From positions 884,097 through 948,096 of the forward strand of contig PSQN01000002.1 of assembly GCA_002989075.1 (NCBI GenBank): a DNA stretch of 64,000 nt, written 5' to 3'. The stretch is from Arthonia radiata. Its lineage: Eukaryota; Ascomycota; Arthoniomycetes; Arthoniales; Arthoniaceae. A program made the position numbers and the translations under genes. Each line of letters begins with the position of its first letter. Position 1 is the first letter of the stretch. Positions 13,181 to 23,214 of the stretch are shown in pieces. The notes under the pieces are model-generated. The model saw nothing but the letters and a program-made list of their open reading frames with translations, did not search any database and had not been told where the DNA came from.

Positions 13181-13638
13181 ATATTGCTGTCTATATACCT
13201 AATATAGCTCAAAGACAAAAGCGCTGGCAATAAGGTCTCTCTACATTCCGTTAATATCTTTGCTAAGCCGTCAATCAGTCGTTCGCTCAATAGCAGATGT
13301 ATTCACAATTTTGCCATAGAGGGTCTTCGGACTGGTGTCGTCCGCAGCGGCATCTTGCACATCCTAGCAACGAGCGTCCCGTATCTGTCACCGCTCTCGC
13401 CTGGTCGCGGTGGGCTGCTTCACTTCGTGTTGGTGGGTCCCGCTAAGCGAGCACAAATCTTGAGAATATTGCGCTCGACGATTTGCTTTTGGAGGCTGAC
13501 AAGATGGCGCGCTGGTAAGCTTAGATTCTAGGCCACTGAAGCAGCGATGGGTATAGTGATATTCCTCCAGTAGTGGCGATGTACTATTCGTGCCGTGTAG
13601 TAGGTGTTCTCAATATCGAAACTGTCAGTCCGTATCGT
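13181..13638. other. Transition from AT-rich island to normal composition; no gene seen
   Basis: Composition changes abruptly at about 13160-13200, from almost pure A/T words to balanced sequence. The remaining 440 bases up to the stop codon of the phosphatase gene presumably hold its 3' untranslated region. No ORF or RNA gene is supportable here. Confidence 0.5.
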
Positions 13639-16600
13639 TCAGCCATGTTCATTACCATGATCTAAAAAGATCTCGACGAGCTCTCGCCTTTGGTCTTGCG
13701 ATGCAGTCCTGACCTTGGCTGTGGTCTGCTCGGGCAACCTCACCAAGACGTCGGCGAATATGGCCGCGTAGCTCTTTTGCACGAGCTGCTTGCGTGCAGT
13801 CAAGGGGTGACTCGAGAGAGTCTTTCTTCGGACGTGAAGCTTGGGCGACGCTGGCATTTGCGCTACGTTGCCGTCTTGGGCATTGTTAGCCACCTCTTGA
13901 GACAATGTGGCCAGCATAGACGTCAAGAGGACGAAGGAGACACTATGAGGAGAAGACGTCGATAGGATTTCCAGTATGACGGCTCGTTGGTCGTCTCGGC
14001 TGACTGTGAGCTTAGATCGATTGTTGGCGAAGTAGCCCTGAACCAGCTGACTCCAAAGTTCTTCCGTAATGACACCGTCAGTCAAGCTGTCAAGAAAGAG
14101 GAGTAGCGACTCGCAGAGCGCTTCAAGCCGATTGATTGGTGGCTCGTCCACTGGCATGACGGCATCGAATGCCTGTTCGGAGTCGAGCGCTTCCGCAACG
14201 TCTAGCCTCAGCTTTTGGCGTTGAGCGCTTTCCAGCTTCCACCCATCGAAAGGCCAGCCTGCGTGATGGATCCAAGGAGCCTCCTCCACCTTTGCTTCTC
14301 CGTCTTGTAGCATGCCCCATTCGGCGAGTATTCGCTCACTCAGGGCTTCTATGGCCCGAGTCAGCTTGAATAACTCTTTCGGAGCGGACGAAATTACTGC
14401 GCGCTCTCGCTCGCCGTCTTTATTGCCACCGATAGCCAGCCGTCCGTGCACCTTGCGTGCACCTCCCTCGGGCAAGCGGATGAGCTCGGCAATCGAGCGA
14501 CCAAAGACCGTAGGCATCCACGTGCCGGTGACAGGTATGAAGTGATCACGACCCTCTTTAACGCGCAAGATCAAGATGTCATCGAGCAAGCTACCGTCGT
14601 TGAACTTCCTCGCCAGGGCTTTCGAGCTCACGCACGCGCTGCATCGGATAGTGCAAGTACAACCAGGCTCTAGCGTAAAGATCTCTTGGACGTCCGTAGA
14701 CCATTCTTCCGCTACCTTCGGCTTTTCTTGTTTGACTGCGCCCCGTTCTGATTCATCACTTGGGGCGTCAATGCTTACCTTCAGCCAATCCGGCGTCGGC
14801 GACATCTTCCTTGCATCGCCTTGCTGTTGGGAAAGGAAACCAAAAACGGCAGTGGCCCGACCCGTATTGGCTAAAGTGAGAGTCTGCTCCTTCGTCTCTT
14901 CGTAGCGCACGTCGCCAAAGTATACTCCCTCACTGCCTTTGCTATTACCATTAGCTTGATTGTCTGGAATCAGAGTCATGACTGGTCTAGCTTCGTTCTC
15001 TGCACGATCCAAGTCTCTCGCGACCTCCGCATGGACTTGACTCTTCAACTCCGGTATTACTGCGTCATACTCCAACCTGAATACTGCATCCAGCGGCTTG
15101 TGGTCCGAGGACAGCACCCGTTGGTGGGAAACGTAATATTTAAGCTGGATCAGATCTTTGAAGCCTTCTTGTGTAGTGACCTCTACCGCATCATCTCCAG
15201 TCGTATACTCGTCACCGTTCTGATCGTTCTCTTCGGCGTCAGCCTCAGGATCATAGTCGTACAGTGTGCTCTCCTCGGATGCAGCCTTATCTACACCCTT
15301 CGCCTCAAGCTCCTTATCTTTGCGTTGAGCATCTTGCTCCTCGAGTATCATATTCTCGTAGTCTGTCTTATCCTTTCTGGTGCGGTAGAGTATGCGATCG
15401 CACCAGCTCGGGCCTCTCTTCTTGTCGCCCGAATCGAAGACGCCGACGCTGCCCACATCATATTTGTACGTTGGCAAGAACGTGATGGGACCTTCTCGCC
15501 ATCCGTCTTGAAACATGCGCCGTTGCTTTTGCATTTGGTGTAGTTCGTCGTGAGGAAGTAATGAGTTCAGAGTCGTCTGGAGATGAGCAGGATCTGAACT
15601 CGGATCCAGCGCGTCCTCGTCGTCTTGATGATCAGCGGCGCTGTCGCCATTGATCGACGTTGAGCTGCTTTCGGAGTCGTGCTCGCCTGAAGACATAGTG
15701 TGCGACGACTCTGTGGAGACAGTTGATGAAGTTTTTGGGGTCCCCGTGGGACTTGAGATTTTGATAGAGTCGGCAGACGAGGCAAGCTTAGAGTTCACCA
15801 GCTCTGCTTTTTGCTGATTGATGTCGTATTCATTGCGCGTATGTAGCATGAGAAGTTTTCTAACATCATCTCCAGGTACGCCCTCAAGCCGGTAGTTCAA
15901 ATCGCCAAACCAGAATGAAAAGTCTTCATCTCCAAGTCGTTCTCTTCGAGGCGACACATACCCGAGACTGTCTTCGATGGGCTCGTATTGAGTCCGGTTC
16001 ATAATCTGCGTGGCATCCCAATTTCTCCGATCCAACTCTGCCTTCCCCAGCCCGGAAGAAAGATGCGAGTTGACGAAGGCCAGACGCGTCGTCTCTCCTA
16101 GGACGATGCGTGTAGTGACTGCGCCCTTGTTCCCCATGTACCCCATCAGTCCCGTGCCGCATGATGTGGTGCTGACGGAGCTGATCTGGGGAGCCACATG
16201 CGCAGAAGCGAAGATGAACAGCATCAGGCCGGTGAGCTGTTGCTGCGCAATTAATTGGTATCCGCGCGGCAATGCTTGCTCCAGCTTCTCTCTCCACATC
16301 TTCGGGATAGTGGGGTCGCTGTAGGGCCGTAGCGCTTCTGCCGGCGAAGATATGTCCACGATCTCTTGCAGACCGAGGACGTAGAGACCAATATCATTAC
16401 GACCAGGAACACTTCCGTAATCATGCTTGGGCGCCGTTGGCGACTTCTTATGTCCACTTGCGACCCTGGCCTCTTGCTCGCTGATGTCCTCCCTTCGCGA
16501 TTCGGTCGGCAGATCATGGTTGCTGGCGCTCGCTGTATGAGAGACGTGGGTGTCCTCGAGTCCAGTGAGGGGCTCATGCACGCCCTTGCTCTTCACAAAC

Positions 16601-16848
16601 CAGTCGCCGACATCGTTGACCGTACCCTTCTTGCGTGCGACGTTCCAAGTTCCGATCTTGATGCGGATGCTTTGCGGGCGGGTAAATGCGGCGCGGCGAG
16701 CATGGATAGCCTCTGAAAGGGTTTGCTGCGTTGATACCGCCCGAGCAGCTTCAGTATCAGGATAGCCGCCTGGCAAGTCTTGATCGGATACTGTCTGGGA
16801 GGACTGGGAGATGGTGCTGGCACGCGTGCTGGCTCGGGACAGTGGCAT
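13639..16848 (-). CDS. OCRL/INPP5B-type inositol polyphosphate 5-phosphatase
   Basis: A single uninterrupted 1069-residue frame. It predicts a phosphoinositide 5-phosphatase removing the 5-phosphate from PI(4,5)P2 and related lipids on internal membranes. The catalytic core runs from about residue 65 to 590, with GTWNVA (66-71), LQEIVD (160-165), GYMGNKGAV (236-244), NSHLSSG (260-266), WFGDLNYRLEG (313-323), the PTYKYD...RGPSWCDRIL block (459-487) and SDHKP (581-585). A Ser/Thr-rich insert (about 355-425) interrupts the core. An ASH/PapD-like beta domain follows (about 645-790), and the C-terminus (about 830-1060) resembles the catalytically dead RhoGAP domain of OCRL. Synaptojanin-type proteins would instead have a Sac domain, which is absent. 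It is divergently oriented to RIT1. Confidence 0.93.
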   Translation of the reverse strand: MPLSRASTRASTISQSSQTVSDQDLPGGYPDTEAARAVSTQQTLSEAIHARRAAFTRPQSIRIKIGTWNVARKKGTVNDVGDWFVKSKGVHEPLTGLEDTHVSHTASASNHDLPTESRREDISEQEARVASGHKKSPTAPKHDYGSVPGRNDIGLYVLGLQEIVDISSPAEALRPYSDPTIPKMWREKLEQALPRGYQLIAQQQLTGLMLFIFASAHVAPQISSVSTTSCGTGLMGYMGNKGAVTTRIVLGETTRLAFVNSHLSSGLGKAELDRRNWDATQIMNRTQYEPIEDSLGYVSPRRERLGDEDFSFWFGDLNYRLEGVPGDDVRKLLMLHTRNEYDINQQKAELVNSKLASSADSIKISSPTGTPKTSSTVSTESSHTMSSGEHDSESSSTSINGDSAADHQDDEDALDPSSDPAHLQTTLNSLLPHDELHQMQKQRRMFQDGWREGPITFLPTYKYDVGSVGVFDSGDKKRGPSWCDRILYRTRKDKTDYENMILEEQDAQRKDKELEAKGVDKAASEESTLYDYDPEADAEENDQNGDEYTTGDDAVEVTTQEGFKDLIQLKYYVSHQRVLSSDHKPLDAVFRLEYDAVIPELKSQVHAEVARDLDRAENEARPVMTLIPDNQANGNSKGSEGVYFGDVRYEETKEQTLTLANTGRATAVFGFLSQQQGDARKMSPTPDWLKVSIDAPSDESERGAVKQEKPKVAEEWSTDVQEIFTLEPGCTCTIRCSACVSSKALARKFNDGSLLDDILILRVKEGRDHFIPVTGTWMPTVFGRSIAELIRLPEGGARKVHGRLAIGGNKDGERERAVISSAPKELFKLTRAIEALSERILAEWGMLQDGEAKVEEAPWIHHAGWPFDGWKLESAQRQKLRLDVAEALDSEQAFDAVMPVDEPPINRLEALCESLLLFLDSLTDGVITEELWSQLVQGYFANNRSKLTVSRDDQRAVILEILSTSSPHSVSFVLLTSMLATLSQEVANNAQDGNVAQMPASPKLHVRRKTLSSHPLTARKQLVQKSYAAIFADVLVRLPEQTTAKVRTASQDQRRELVEIFLDHGNEHG

Positions 16849-17182
16849 GGCCGTTGACGGTGAAGGCGTAGAGAGATTGCGTTTTACATTTTGATCTGTC
16901 TGATCATGGAGCGGGGAGTTTCAGAGGTAATCGTGTGACAGTCTATGACATGTCTGTATGTATACAGAGGTGGTGCTTGGTAGTTGGAGGATGTAAGACG
17001 AAGAGAAGAACCTCATATTTTGGAGTGGACTGGCGTCATCCTGCAGACGCCGAAGCCCGGTCCAGAGCGGGGCGTTCTAGCCCCTAACGCGGGGCCCTGA
17101 CCGGCGCTTGTGGCGGGTACGAACCCGCTAAGCTTTTCCCGAAAATGTCCCCATTGGAATCTAAAATCTACACTCCAAAAGC
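16849..17182. promoter_or_regulatory. Shared intergenic region between the divergent phosphatase and RIT1 genes
   Basis: 334 bases separate the two start codons, so both promoters must lie here or overlap the genes. It includes a GC-rich palindromic patch near 17040-17140 (for example GCGGGTACGAACCCGC) able to form hairpins. I see no clear TATA box. Confidence 0.5.
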
Positions 17183-18658
17183 ATGACTGCGTCTCTTACC
17201 GAGCAGGACCTCCTCTTTCCATCCGCACCGACTAGCATCTCATCCGTTGCGCGCCAGATCCATCGCGCTGGGTCGTCGCAATCAATAGCTGTCAGGTTAC
17301 ATTCTATCGACTCGGACACGGCATTCGTGACTAACCAAGCCGCATCGAAAGGCCTTCCGGTAGTCGCCAACGAGCGCTGTGGCAGCTGGTATGTCCCTCC
17401 AAGCATCAAGGCTGGCAGTGTCTACTTCAAAAGCACAGACGGCCACCATGGCCAGTGGGCATTCAGCTGGCGGCGGTTGAACTTACATATCCTACCAATC
17501 ATTGGCAAACACGGGGGATGTATAGTCGTCGACGCAACACGTAGGGGAAAGCGTATGAGAACATGTGACGGCGTCAAACATAGGTCTTCGTGTACTGATT
17601 GCCAAGCAGATGCTCCAGATGCTCTCAGTAAGACTGTCCCGATCTGGTGCGCCGTGCTGAATGCACTGCTCTTCCCCGAACAGAAGGCATTCCACTCTGT
17701 CACCTTACATCCAAGTCTGACAAGTCCCTCGGAGCGTGCTCAGATTGCGGCTCGTATACCTACATTCGTACAGCAATCGCAGGTAAGAGCCTTCCAAGCC
17801 ATCTTAAGGGAGTGCACTCATCCACATTAGGACCTCGACTTAGATGTGCTCCATCTCAGGAGCGCCGTGAGAAAGCCACTACGACCTCGCTGGGTCGTAC
17901 ACAGTCTGCCCGCACGTGGGGCCATGACTGATGAAGATTGTGACGACTGCAATATCAACCCGGTCTATCTCTGTATGGCTTCCACGTTCATCGAGCATTC
18001 CAACAATCAAGGTTATGTGCAAGGTGCGGGCGACGACAGCGAGAGCTGGGCCAAGGGGCTCACGCCTGAGCTTTTTTGGACTCATCGTAGTCAACTACTT
18101 GCATCTGCAAATTCAGATCTGCCCGCTATCATTGCTAACATCATCGCTAAGAAGACAGGCGATCTACAATCGTCGCCAATGTTGACTCAGATATCAGCCT
18201 ATCCTCGTCTGTACATTGGCTCGATAGGGCCTCATATCGCTGATGAGGCCGGCTACACCGAGGCCGCACAAATTGTGATCAGCCCGCACAACAACGAAGG
18301 CCAAGCCCAGGATCGTTCAGCGCAAAAGGTCTGTCTTCTACACCTGCAGTGCGCTGCAGGTAAGCTTGGGTCTCGAGACTTGCGAAGCGAGCTGTCGAAA
18401 TTGCCATCTTTCATGCAGCTACTGGGAGTAGATCGCCCCATACTTGTCCTCTGTCAGACTGGCAAGGACTTGTCTGTCGGCGTGGCGCTTGTAATACTGT
18501 GTCTTTACGCTGATGCTGACAAGGCAGTGAAGCAGCTAGACAAACCCACGATCAGGCGCAAGCTGGCGCTTATCAATTCGTCGCTGCCAGTCGCGAGCCC
18601 ATCAAGAGCGACTCTAAATGCAGTCAACTCTTTCCTGATGCAAGAAGTGCCATCATAG
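17183..18658 (+). CDS. RIT1: tRNA A64-2'-O-ribosylphosphate transferase (initiator tRNA modification)
   Basis: Exons 17183-17552, 17610-17782 and 17831-18658 give 456 residues. RIT1 adds a ribosyl-phosphate to A64 of initiator tRNA-Met so that it is excluded from elongation. Recognition rests on the N-terminal block CGSWYVPP, the core VVDATRRGKR joined to DALSKTVPIWCAVLNAL, then GYVQGAGDDSESWA and LTPELFW, and a C-terminal dual-specificity-phosphatase-like part (KLGSRDLRSELSKL, VLCQTGKDLSVGVAL). Introns are 57 and 48 nt, both multiples of three. The first has no in-frame stop, so retention would insert 19 residues between GKR and DAPDALSKT, while the second contains a stop. The stop codon lies 31 bases from that of the convergent hydrolase gene. 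Confidence 0.93.
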
Positions 18659-18689
18659 GCACGTGATCCAACGCCATTGTGGCCTTCCC

Positions 18690-19827
18690 TCACGACAGAA
18701 CATGGTGCACGTATTCGGCCACTTTGTTTGCCACGGCCGTACTGTCCCCTGCGCAAAAGTTGTGCCCGGTTCCATGCTGGTCAATCTCCATCCACGGACG
18801 GCTGTCACTGACCCAATCCCTGCGTTCTGCCAATGGAAGATCACTTGGCTCGTACGCTCGAGTCGCCCTCAGAGCATCTCTGGTTTTCTCTGCCACCCAA
18901 CCGTCGTTTTTACCGAAGTAAAAGAACAGCTTGGGCCGTGCAGTATCCTGAGGGTCCGTATTCATGGCGGAGGAAGGCGAGACATCCGCAGGCACTTCAG
19001 CCTGTTGCGCTCCAGCTGAGCCCCAGATGGTCTCATCGAAACGATCACTCGTGATCTCTCGCATCTCTTCTGCAGCCAATGATCTAGTGGAAAGTCTTAG
19101 TCTGTGTGCAAGCGTTTGGCCGCTGCACTACCTACATGCATTGTTGAACACCGAGGGGACTCCTGAAGAAAGCCACAGTCGTGTCAAGAGCTTGGTCCTT
19201 CTCACTCCCCGCCTCTTCCCCCTTATACTCAGCTGACTGAGCGACGATACCACGGAAAACACTCCACGGAAGGAGTTGAGCAAACACCCTCGCCGACGTA
19301 CCGCCTATTACTGGTCCTAGAGGAATAGACAGTGGCCAGCGGACTCGGGTACCATTGGGACTTTGCAGAATGTCTACGACGGTTGGAAAGAGCAAGATCC
19401 CGGATGTGATATGATATGGCAGCTGTGCGGTCTTTTGGGCTTCGTGATAATTCTCGAGAGTTCTGAGAAGTATATAGGTGCCGGCCGAATGCCCGATTAG
19501 AGTGAGGTGCAACTTATCATCAGTCGTGACAGACCGCTTCTCCGACAGCGCTTCGATGCCCTTTTGGACATGGCTGATCTGGTCTTCTAAGGAGTACAGG
19601 CGTGGCTTCTGCTCAGTTGCATTGACCTCAAAGCCGCCAAGACTCCTTCCATAGACTGCTACCCCAACGTCTGGATTCTGTGCATTGATCGTTTCGTGGA
19701 TCGAGGTAAGGAAGATTCGGTAGAATGCGATGAGGCCGGGGTTGCCAGTGATGAAGAAGATGGCATGTTTCTGGGGTCGATCGTCTGGCGCCTCCAATAA
19801 GATTTCATCTGGTATCGTTGTGCTCAT
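18690..19827 (-). CDS. Lipid-droplet-associated serine hydrolase (LDAH family)
   Basis: Exons (minus strand) 19827-19136 and 19083-18690, with a 52 nt intron, give 361 residues. The family is an alpha/beta hydrolase found on lipid droplets (LDAH in animals, YBR204C in yeast). The N-terminus has the strand-turn FFITGNPGLIAFY with the oxyanion region, the nucleophile elbow GHSAG, and a C-terminal GTGHNFCAG carrying the likely catalytic His. KNDGWV supplies a plausible acid. The exon junction restores C-I-S-L-A-A-E-E-M. Substrate specificity cannot be read from sequence. It is convergent with RIT1, with the 3' untranslated regions almost certainly overlapping. Confidence 0.9.
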
Positions 19828-20157
19828 CTTCGGCTCTGCGAGAGAGATGTGAGGTCAAAGGTAAGCGAGCAAGTGAGCTGGAGTTGCCGCCAAGCCCGGA
19901 CCGGAGCTCCGACTCCGAAGGATCACTTTAGTTCCTCCCTGGTCAATCTTACGCCCTTCCGAAGGATCAATGACTACCCTGAAGTAACCAGTAGAAAGCC
20001 AAAGAAGGATCGCAAGAGAGTATTTAGAGTCCGCCGCAGTCTTTGCAAGTGGCTTTGATTATCCACGACCCCCTCACAGACAGACTATATTGGGCGTCAG
20101 TAAACAGCATTCTTGGATTCATCTTCTACACGTATTCTGCGCTGCGGCACTTCAAAC
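19828..20157. promoter_or_regulatory. Intergenic region between divergent hydrolase and GNAT genes
   Basis: 330 bases between two start codons on opposite strands. The only notable sequence is a near repeat of GAAGGATCA (19917 and 19960). Nothing else is identifiable. Confidence 0.35.
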
Positions 20158-20709
20158 ATGGCCGTTAAAACTGTACACAGCCCACCCGCGTCCCTTCAGA
20201 CTCGCCCCGCAACAGACGACGATGTTCCCGCAATCGTGACCCTAGGCAGACGTGAATTTACAAAAGCATTCGCCTGTACAATGACCGAACACGACCTAGA
20301 GGTCTATCTCGCAGAGACATACACTGCCGAGCATATACTCAACGCACTTCATGATCCACAGCAGACGTGGAATGTCGCAACGACGGAATCAGGCTGTGCG
20401 GGCTTCGCCGTACTGCGGCGCGGATCCTCGGACCCGGCCATTGCGCAGTATCTCAAGACCATTGAGCTGCTGCGCTTGTATGTTGACAGTCATTACCACG
20501 GGTGTGGAGTAGCCAAGCTACTCCTGGAGACAAGCATGAAGTTTGCCACTTCGCAGGGCCATGAGACTATCTGGCTGGGCGTGTATGAAGAAAACCACAG
20601 GGCTAAGCGGTTCTACCAGAAGTTTGATTTCCAGTTTGTCGGCTCGCATGACTTTTGGACCGGGAGCACTGTCACGACGGATCTGGTTATGGTGAAGCCT
20701 TTGGTGTGA
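20158..20709 (+). CDS. GNAT-family N-acetyltransferase
   Basis: 183 residues from the ATG at 20158; the frame is open further upstream but only through a TTG. It has the GNAT fold order: N-terminal TRPATDDDVPAI, a beta-strand CAGFAVLRRG, then the acetyl-CoA-binding segment ELLRLYVDSHYHGCGVAK with the Q/R-x-x-G-x-G/A-type loop reduced to HYHGCGVA, then WLGVYEENHRAKRFYQKFDF (the classic N..A..FY.K.GF helix). It probably acetylates a small amine or a protein N-terminus; the substrate is unknown. The C-terminus ends in a beta-strand (TTDLVMVKPL) typical of the family. Confidence 0.85.
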   Translation: MAVKTVHSPPASLQTRPATDDDVPAIVTLGRREFTKAFACTMTEHDLEVYLAETYTAEHILNALHDPQQTWNVATTESGCAGFAVLRRGSSDPAIAQYLKTIELLRLYVDSHYHGCGVAKLLLETSMKFATSQGHETIWLGVYEENHRAKRFYQKFDFQFVGSHDFWTGSTVTTDLVMVKPLV

Positions 20710-20984
20710 AGCTCAGCTTCTTGTGTTCGCAGTAGGGCATAAGCTTGGGTGGACGACACTTGAAGTGGCAGTTGATCAGGCCACCGGTCACTCTGGCGTG
20801 ACATCCTGGTTGCTTCGAGCCCGCGCTGTGCTGGTTGAGGAAGAGCGCCTGGACACCGCCTCAAAGACGTCTGTCGATGACAAACCTTGAGCAGCCATGA
20901 CAAATGTTATCGGTTCACAATCAGCGGAAAGTGGTCCAAGCCGACGGTGGCCAACAGTAATCGAGAACATGCCTCCGAGAGCGC

Positions 20985-22432
20985 TCAATCATGGTGGCTC
21001 CGCTTGCGTGGATCATCGCTCTCCCCACCAATCTCTCCGAATTTGCGTTTCTGTGCCTGGGCCTGATACATCGCTTCTGCGCCACCGCCAGCATCCTCTT
21101 CAGCAGAACAGTGCCCCTGTTCGGAAACAGCACTTGCATCGTCGCCATCATCCACCTTGCTGAACTTGCGCTTCCGCGCTTGGCTGGCCTCGGGCTCTGT
21201 ATTGGTACTCTTCTGCACAAGCATTGCGGAGCCATGTACTTTCTGTTCGACAGCGGAGGCATCGGTACCGCCGTCCTTGACATCACCCGCCTCGTTACTG
21301 CCGTCCTGGGCGCTTTGCCCGTCCTTGCTCTTAGACGCCAGCCTCAGCGCCAAAGTCTCCCGCAACTTCACAATCTTCACACTGCGTTCAGCGTTCAAAT
21401 CCTCGCCAACACGCTTACGCTTCCTACTATCGTCCTTCGCCGCCGTCCTTCCACCATTGTCCTTCACCACAGCCTCCCCCCCTCCCTCAATCCCAACCCC
21501 CCCCCCTTCCGCCCCGCCTCCAAAATCTCCGCTTTCGCATCCGCAATCCTGCCCTCCAGCTCCACCATCTTCTCCCTCGCTCTGTAGGCTTTCGCAGCTT
21601 CGTTGAGTTCCTTCCTCGTCATCGACAGCCCACTCGCCTGCGCCTTCGCCTTCCGCGCCTCGATCGGCTCCTTCCGCACCGCTTTCGCGGATTTCTCCGC
21701 TATCTTCTTGGCTTCGCTCGCCCACCAGATGCTGCGCGATTGCACGGCGACGCTTAGGTCTCCGTGCCATAGCGTGCCCTCGCTTGCTGGCCATGCTTGC
21801 TCGACGGACGCGAGGAGGTTTCTGATGCGATTGGCGAGCGCGTCGTCGTGGTAGATGAGGGGCAGGGCTTCGCGCATGTCTCTTATCACCTCTCGCAGCA
21901 GAAGCCATGGCAGTCGTACGAAAGGTATGTTCCGCTCCTCTTCATCCGTTCCTCCAGTCGCGGCGTTACCGCCGAAGAGCGAGGGATCATGCGTCCACAC
22001 AATCCCGCCAAGCGGATCCTGCGCCGTCTCAATCAGCTTCAGACTCCTATGCGGGTATCTGAGATTGAATGCCATTACGATTTCGTGCAGCGAGAAGAAC
22101 TGGAGTGAGCAGCGCGTTATGTAGCGCTTGATGAGACCTGTGCGTAGGGGTCCGGGGAAGAGGACGAAGGCTTGGGAGGCGAGTTGGGCGGTTATGAGGA
22201 AGGAGGGGGGTGTGTGGACGGGGTTGGCGGGGGTGGGGTGGGCCATTGGAGGCTTGGGTGGTGGGAGTTTTGGAAGGGAGTTGTGAGAGATGGAGGACGG
22301 ATCGTGTGGATTTATGGGGGCTGGAGGTGAGGTGGGTGGTAGGTGAGGCGCGTATGCTGGAGGGACGTTTGCCTCACTTCGTGAGTCCTTGTAGGCGGCG
22401 AACCGGCTTGTCGACATTATAGTTCGTCCCAT
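20985..22432 (-). CDS. WPxG-family paralogue A with a long basic C-terminal extension; reading frame broken at a homopolymer
   Basis: From the ATG at 22432 the frame runs to a stop at 21464, after GGGLGLREGGRLW. A second frame from about 21500 down to 20985 clearly continues as coding, with basic repeats RKRKRVGED, ARKRKFSKVDD and QKRKFGEIGGE. The two meet at a run of ten C on the plus strand (21497-21506), as if one base were missing, so this is either an assembly error or a real frameshift. The N-terminal part carries the local family signature: LITAQLASQAFVLF, then LLREVIRDMREAL, then LASVEQAWPASEGTLW. A proline-rich segment precedes it. The basic repeats look like nuclear localisation signals. 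Function unknown; no match to a family I recognise. Confidence 0.65.
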
Positions 22433-22453
22433 GCGTTTCTCCGTGGACACTTG

Positions 22454-22702
22454 CTACTTAGACCAGTTCTCATTCACCGCCGTCCATGTCCCTGGCTTCT
22501 TCTTCGATCCTTCTTTGGGGGACGATGGCGGCGGCGACGGAGGGCATTTATGGCCATGCTCTGGTTTGACATCCTTTTCTTGGATCTCCTTCTCAGGCTT
22601 TGTCGGGTCGCAATCACCGCCGCAGATGCCGAAATGGATGAGTTTGTCCTCATAGTTGCGACATTTGGGGCAGAAGAGCCGCTCAATGACGTGTTTGCAC
22701 AT
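22454..22702 (-). CDS. Small cysteine protein 1 (family C)
   Basis: 82 residues from ATG at 22702. The N-terminus MCKHVIERLFCPKC...CGGDC has five cysteines in a C-x8-C-x2-C-x12-C-x3-C arrangement, then a Lys/Pro-rich tail. It has no signal peptide, so it is more likely a small zinc-ribbon-like intracellular protein than a secreted effector. The spacing is almost the same as in the protein at 23215-23436, which supports both being real. Its stop lies only 21 bases before the ATG of gene A on the same strand, which is unusually tight for a fungal pair and could mean a shared transcript. Function unknown. Confidence 0.5.
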   Translation of the reverse strand: MCKHVIERLFCPKCRNYEDKLIHFGICGGDCDPTKPEKEIQEKDVKPEHGHKCPPSPPPSSPKEGSKKKPGTWTAVNENWSK

Positions 22703-23214
22703 GATGTTTCTTCAAGACCTGCGGAAATTGTGGCAGGAGAACGTGATGGGTTTCAGGCCTGATACTCGAGGTCCACAGTGGAGACAGATGAGACGACTTT
22801 TGGTGGAACCAAACGGGATTGTGGGGACGCAGGCAATTGTATGGAAACGTGGAGGAGTTTGCAGGCAGCTGGCCGGCGAGACGGATGAACCCGTGGATTG
22901 ACCGTCTTGGCTGTCCACTGTGTTCGTACGAGAGACATTGGATACGTACCTACGGGCCGCGTATTGATCGGTTTCAACGTGGAACAAACTCGCAAATTGC
23001 ACCCTGTTGAGAAACGAAGCTCAAGACTCGACAGAAGACGTCGAACGCGACAGCGGTCGACGCGACAAACCATTGATGCTAAACATAAAGTCGCAGAGTC
23101 GAAGCGGAGACGCCGACGAAAAATGGCAATACTCCTTCAATGAGAGGATTGGCACTCGCTGGGCTTGGCACCTGCGTCCACTCGAGCTCTCCCAGCTCTC
23201 GTTTACCACACCGA
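22703..23214. other. Intergenic; no supported gene
   Basis: 512 bases. On the minus strand a frame at 22712-23002 includes a CLHCG and some further cysteines, and could be a 5' exon or a degenerate third member of the cysteine family, but it lacks the characteristic spacing, so I do not call it. Confidence 0.3.

Noticed and set aside
14956-15543. 195-residue plus-strand ORF antisense to the phosphatase gene
   Set aside because: It overlaps the conserved phosphatase core on the other strand, and its sequence shows no motif; the 5-phosphatase frame explains this DNA.
17085-17140. Hairpin at GCGGGTACGAACCCGC as a tRNA T-arm
   Set aside because: The loop is not TTCGAAT-like and no acceptor, D-arm or anticodon arm lies at the proper distance on either strand.
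20985-21908. Gene A's second frame treated as a separate 307-residue protein
   Set aside because: Its upstream part (to about 21510) is a low-complexity shadow of gene A's main frame; only the part below about 21510 looks coding.
22712-23002. Possible third member of the cysteine family
   Set aside because: It has cysteines, but lacks the MC-x8-C-x2-C spacing that defines the pair.
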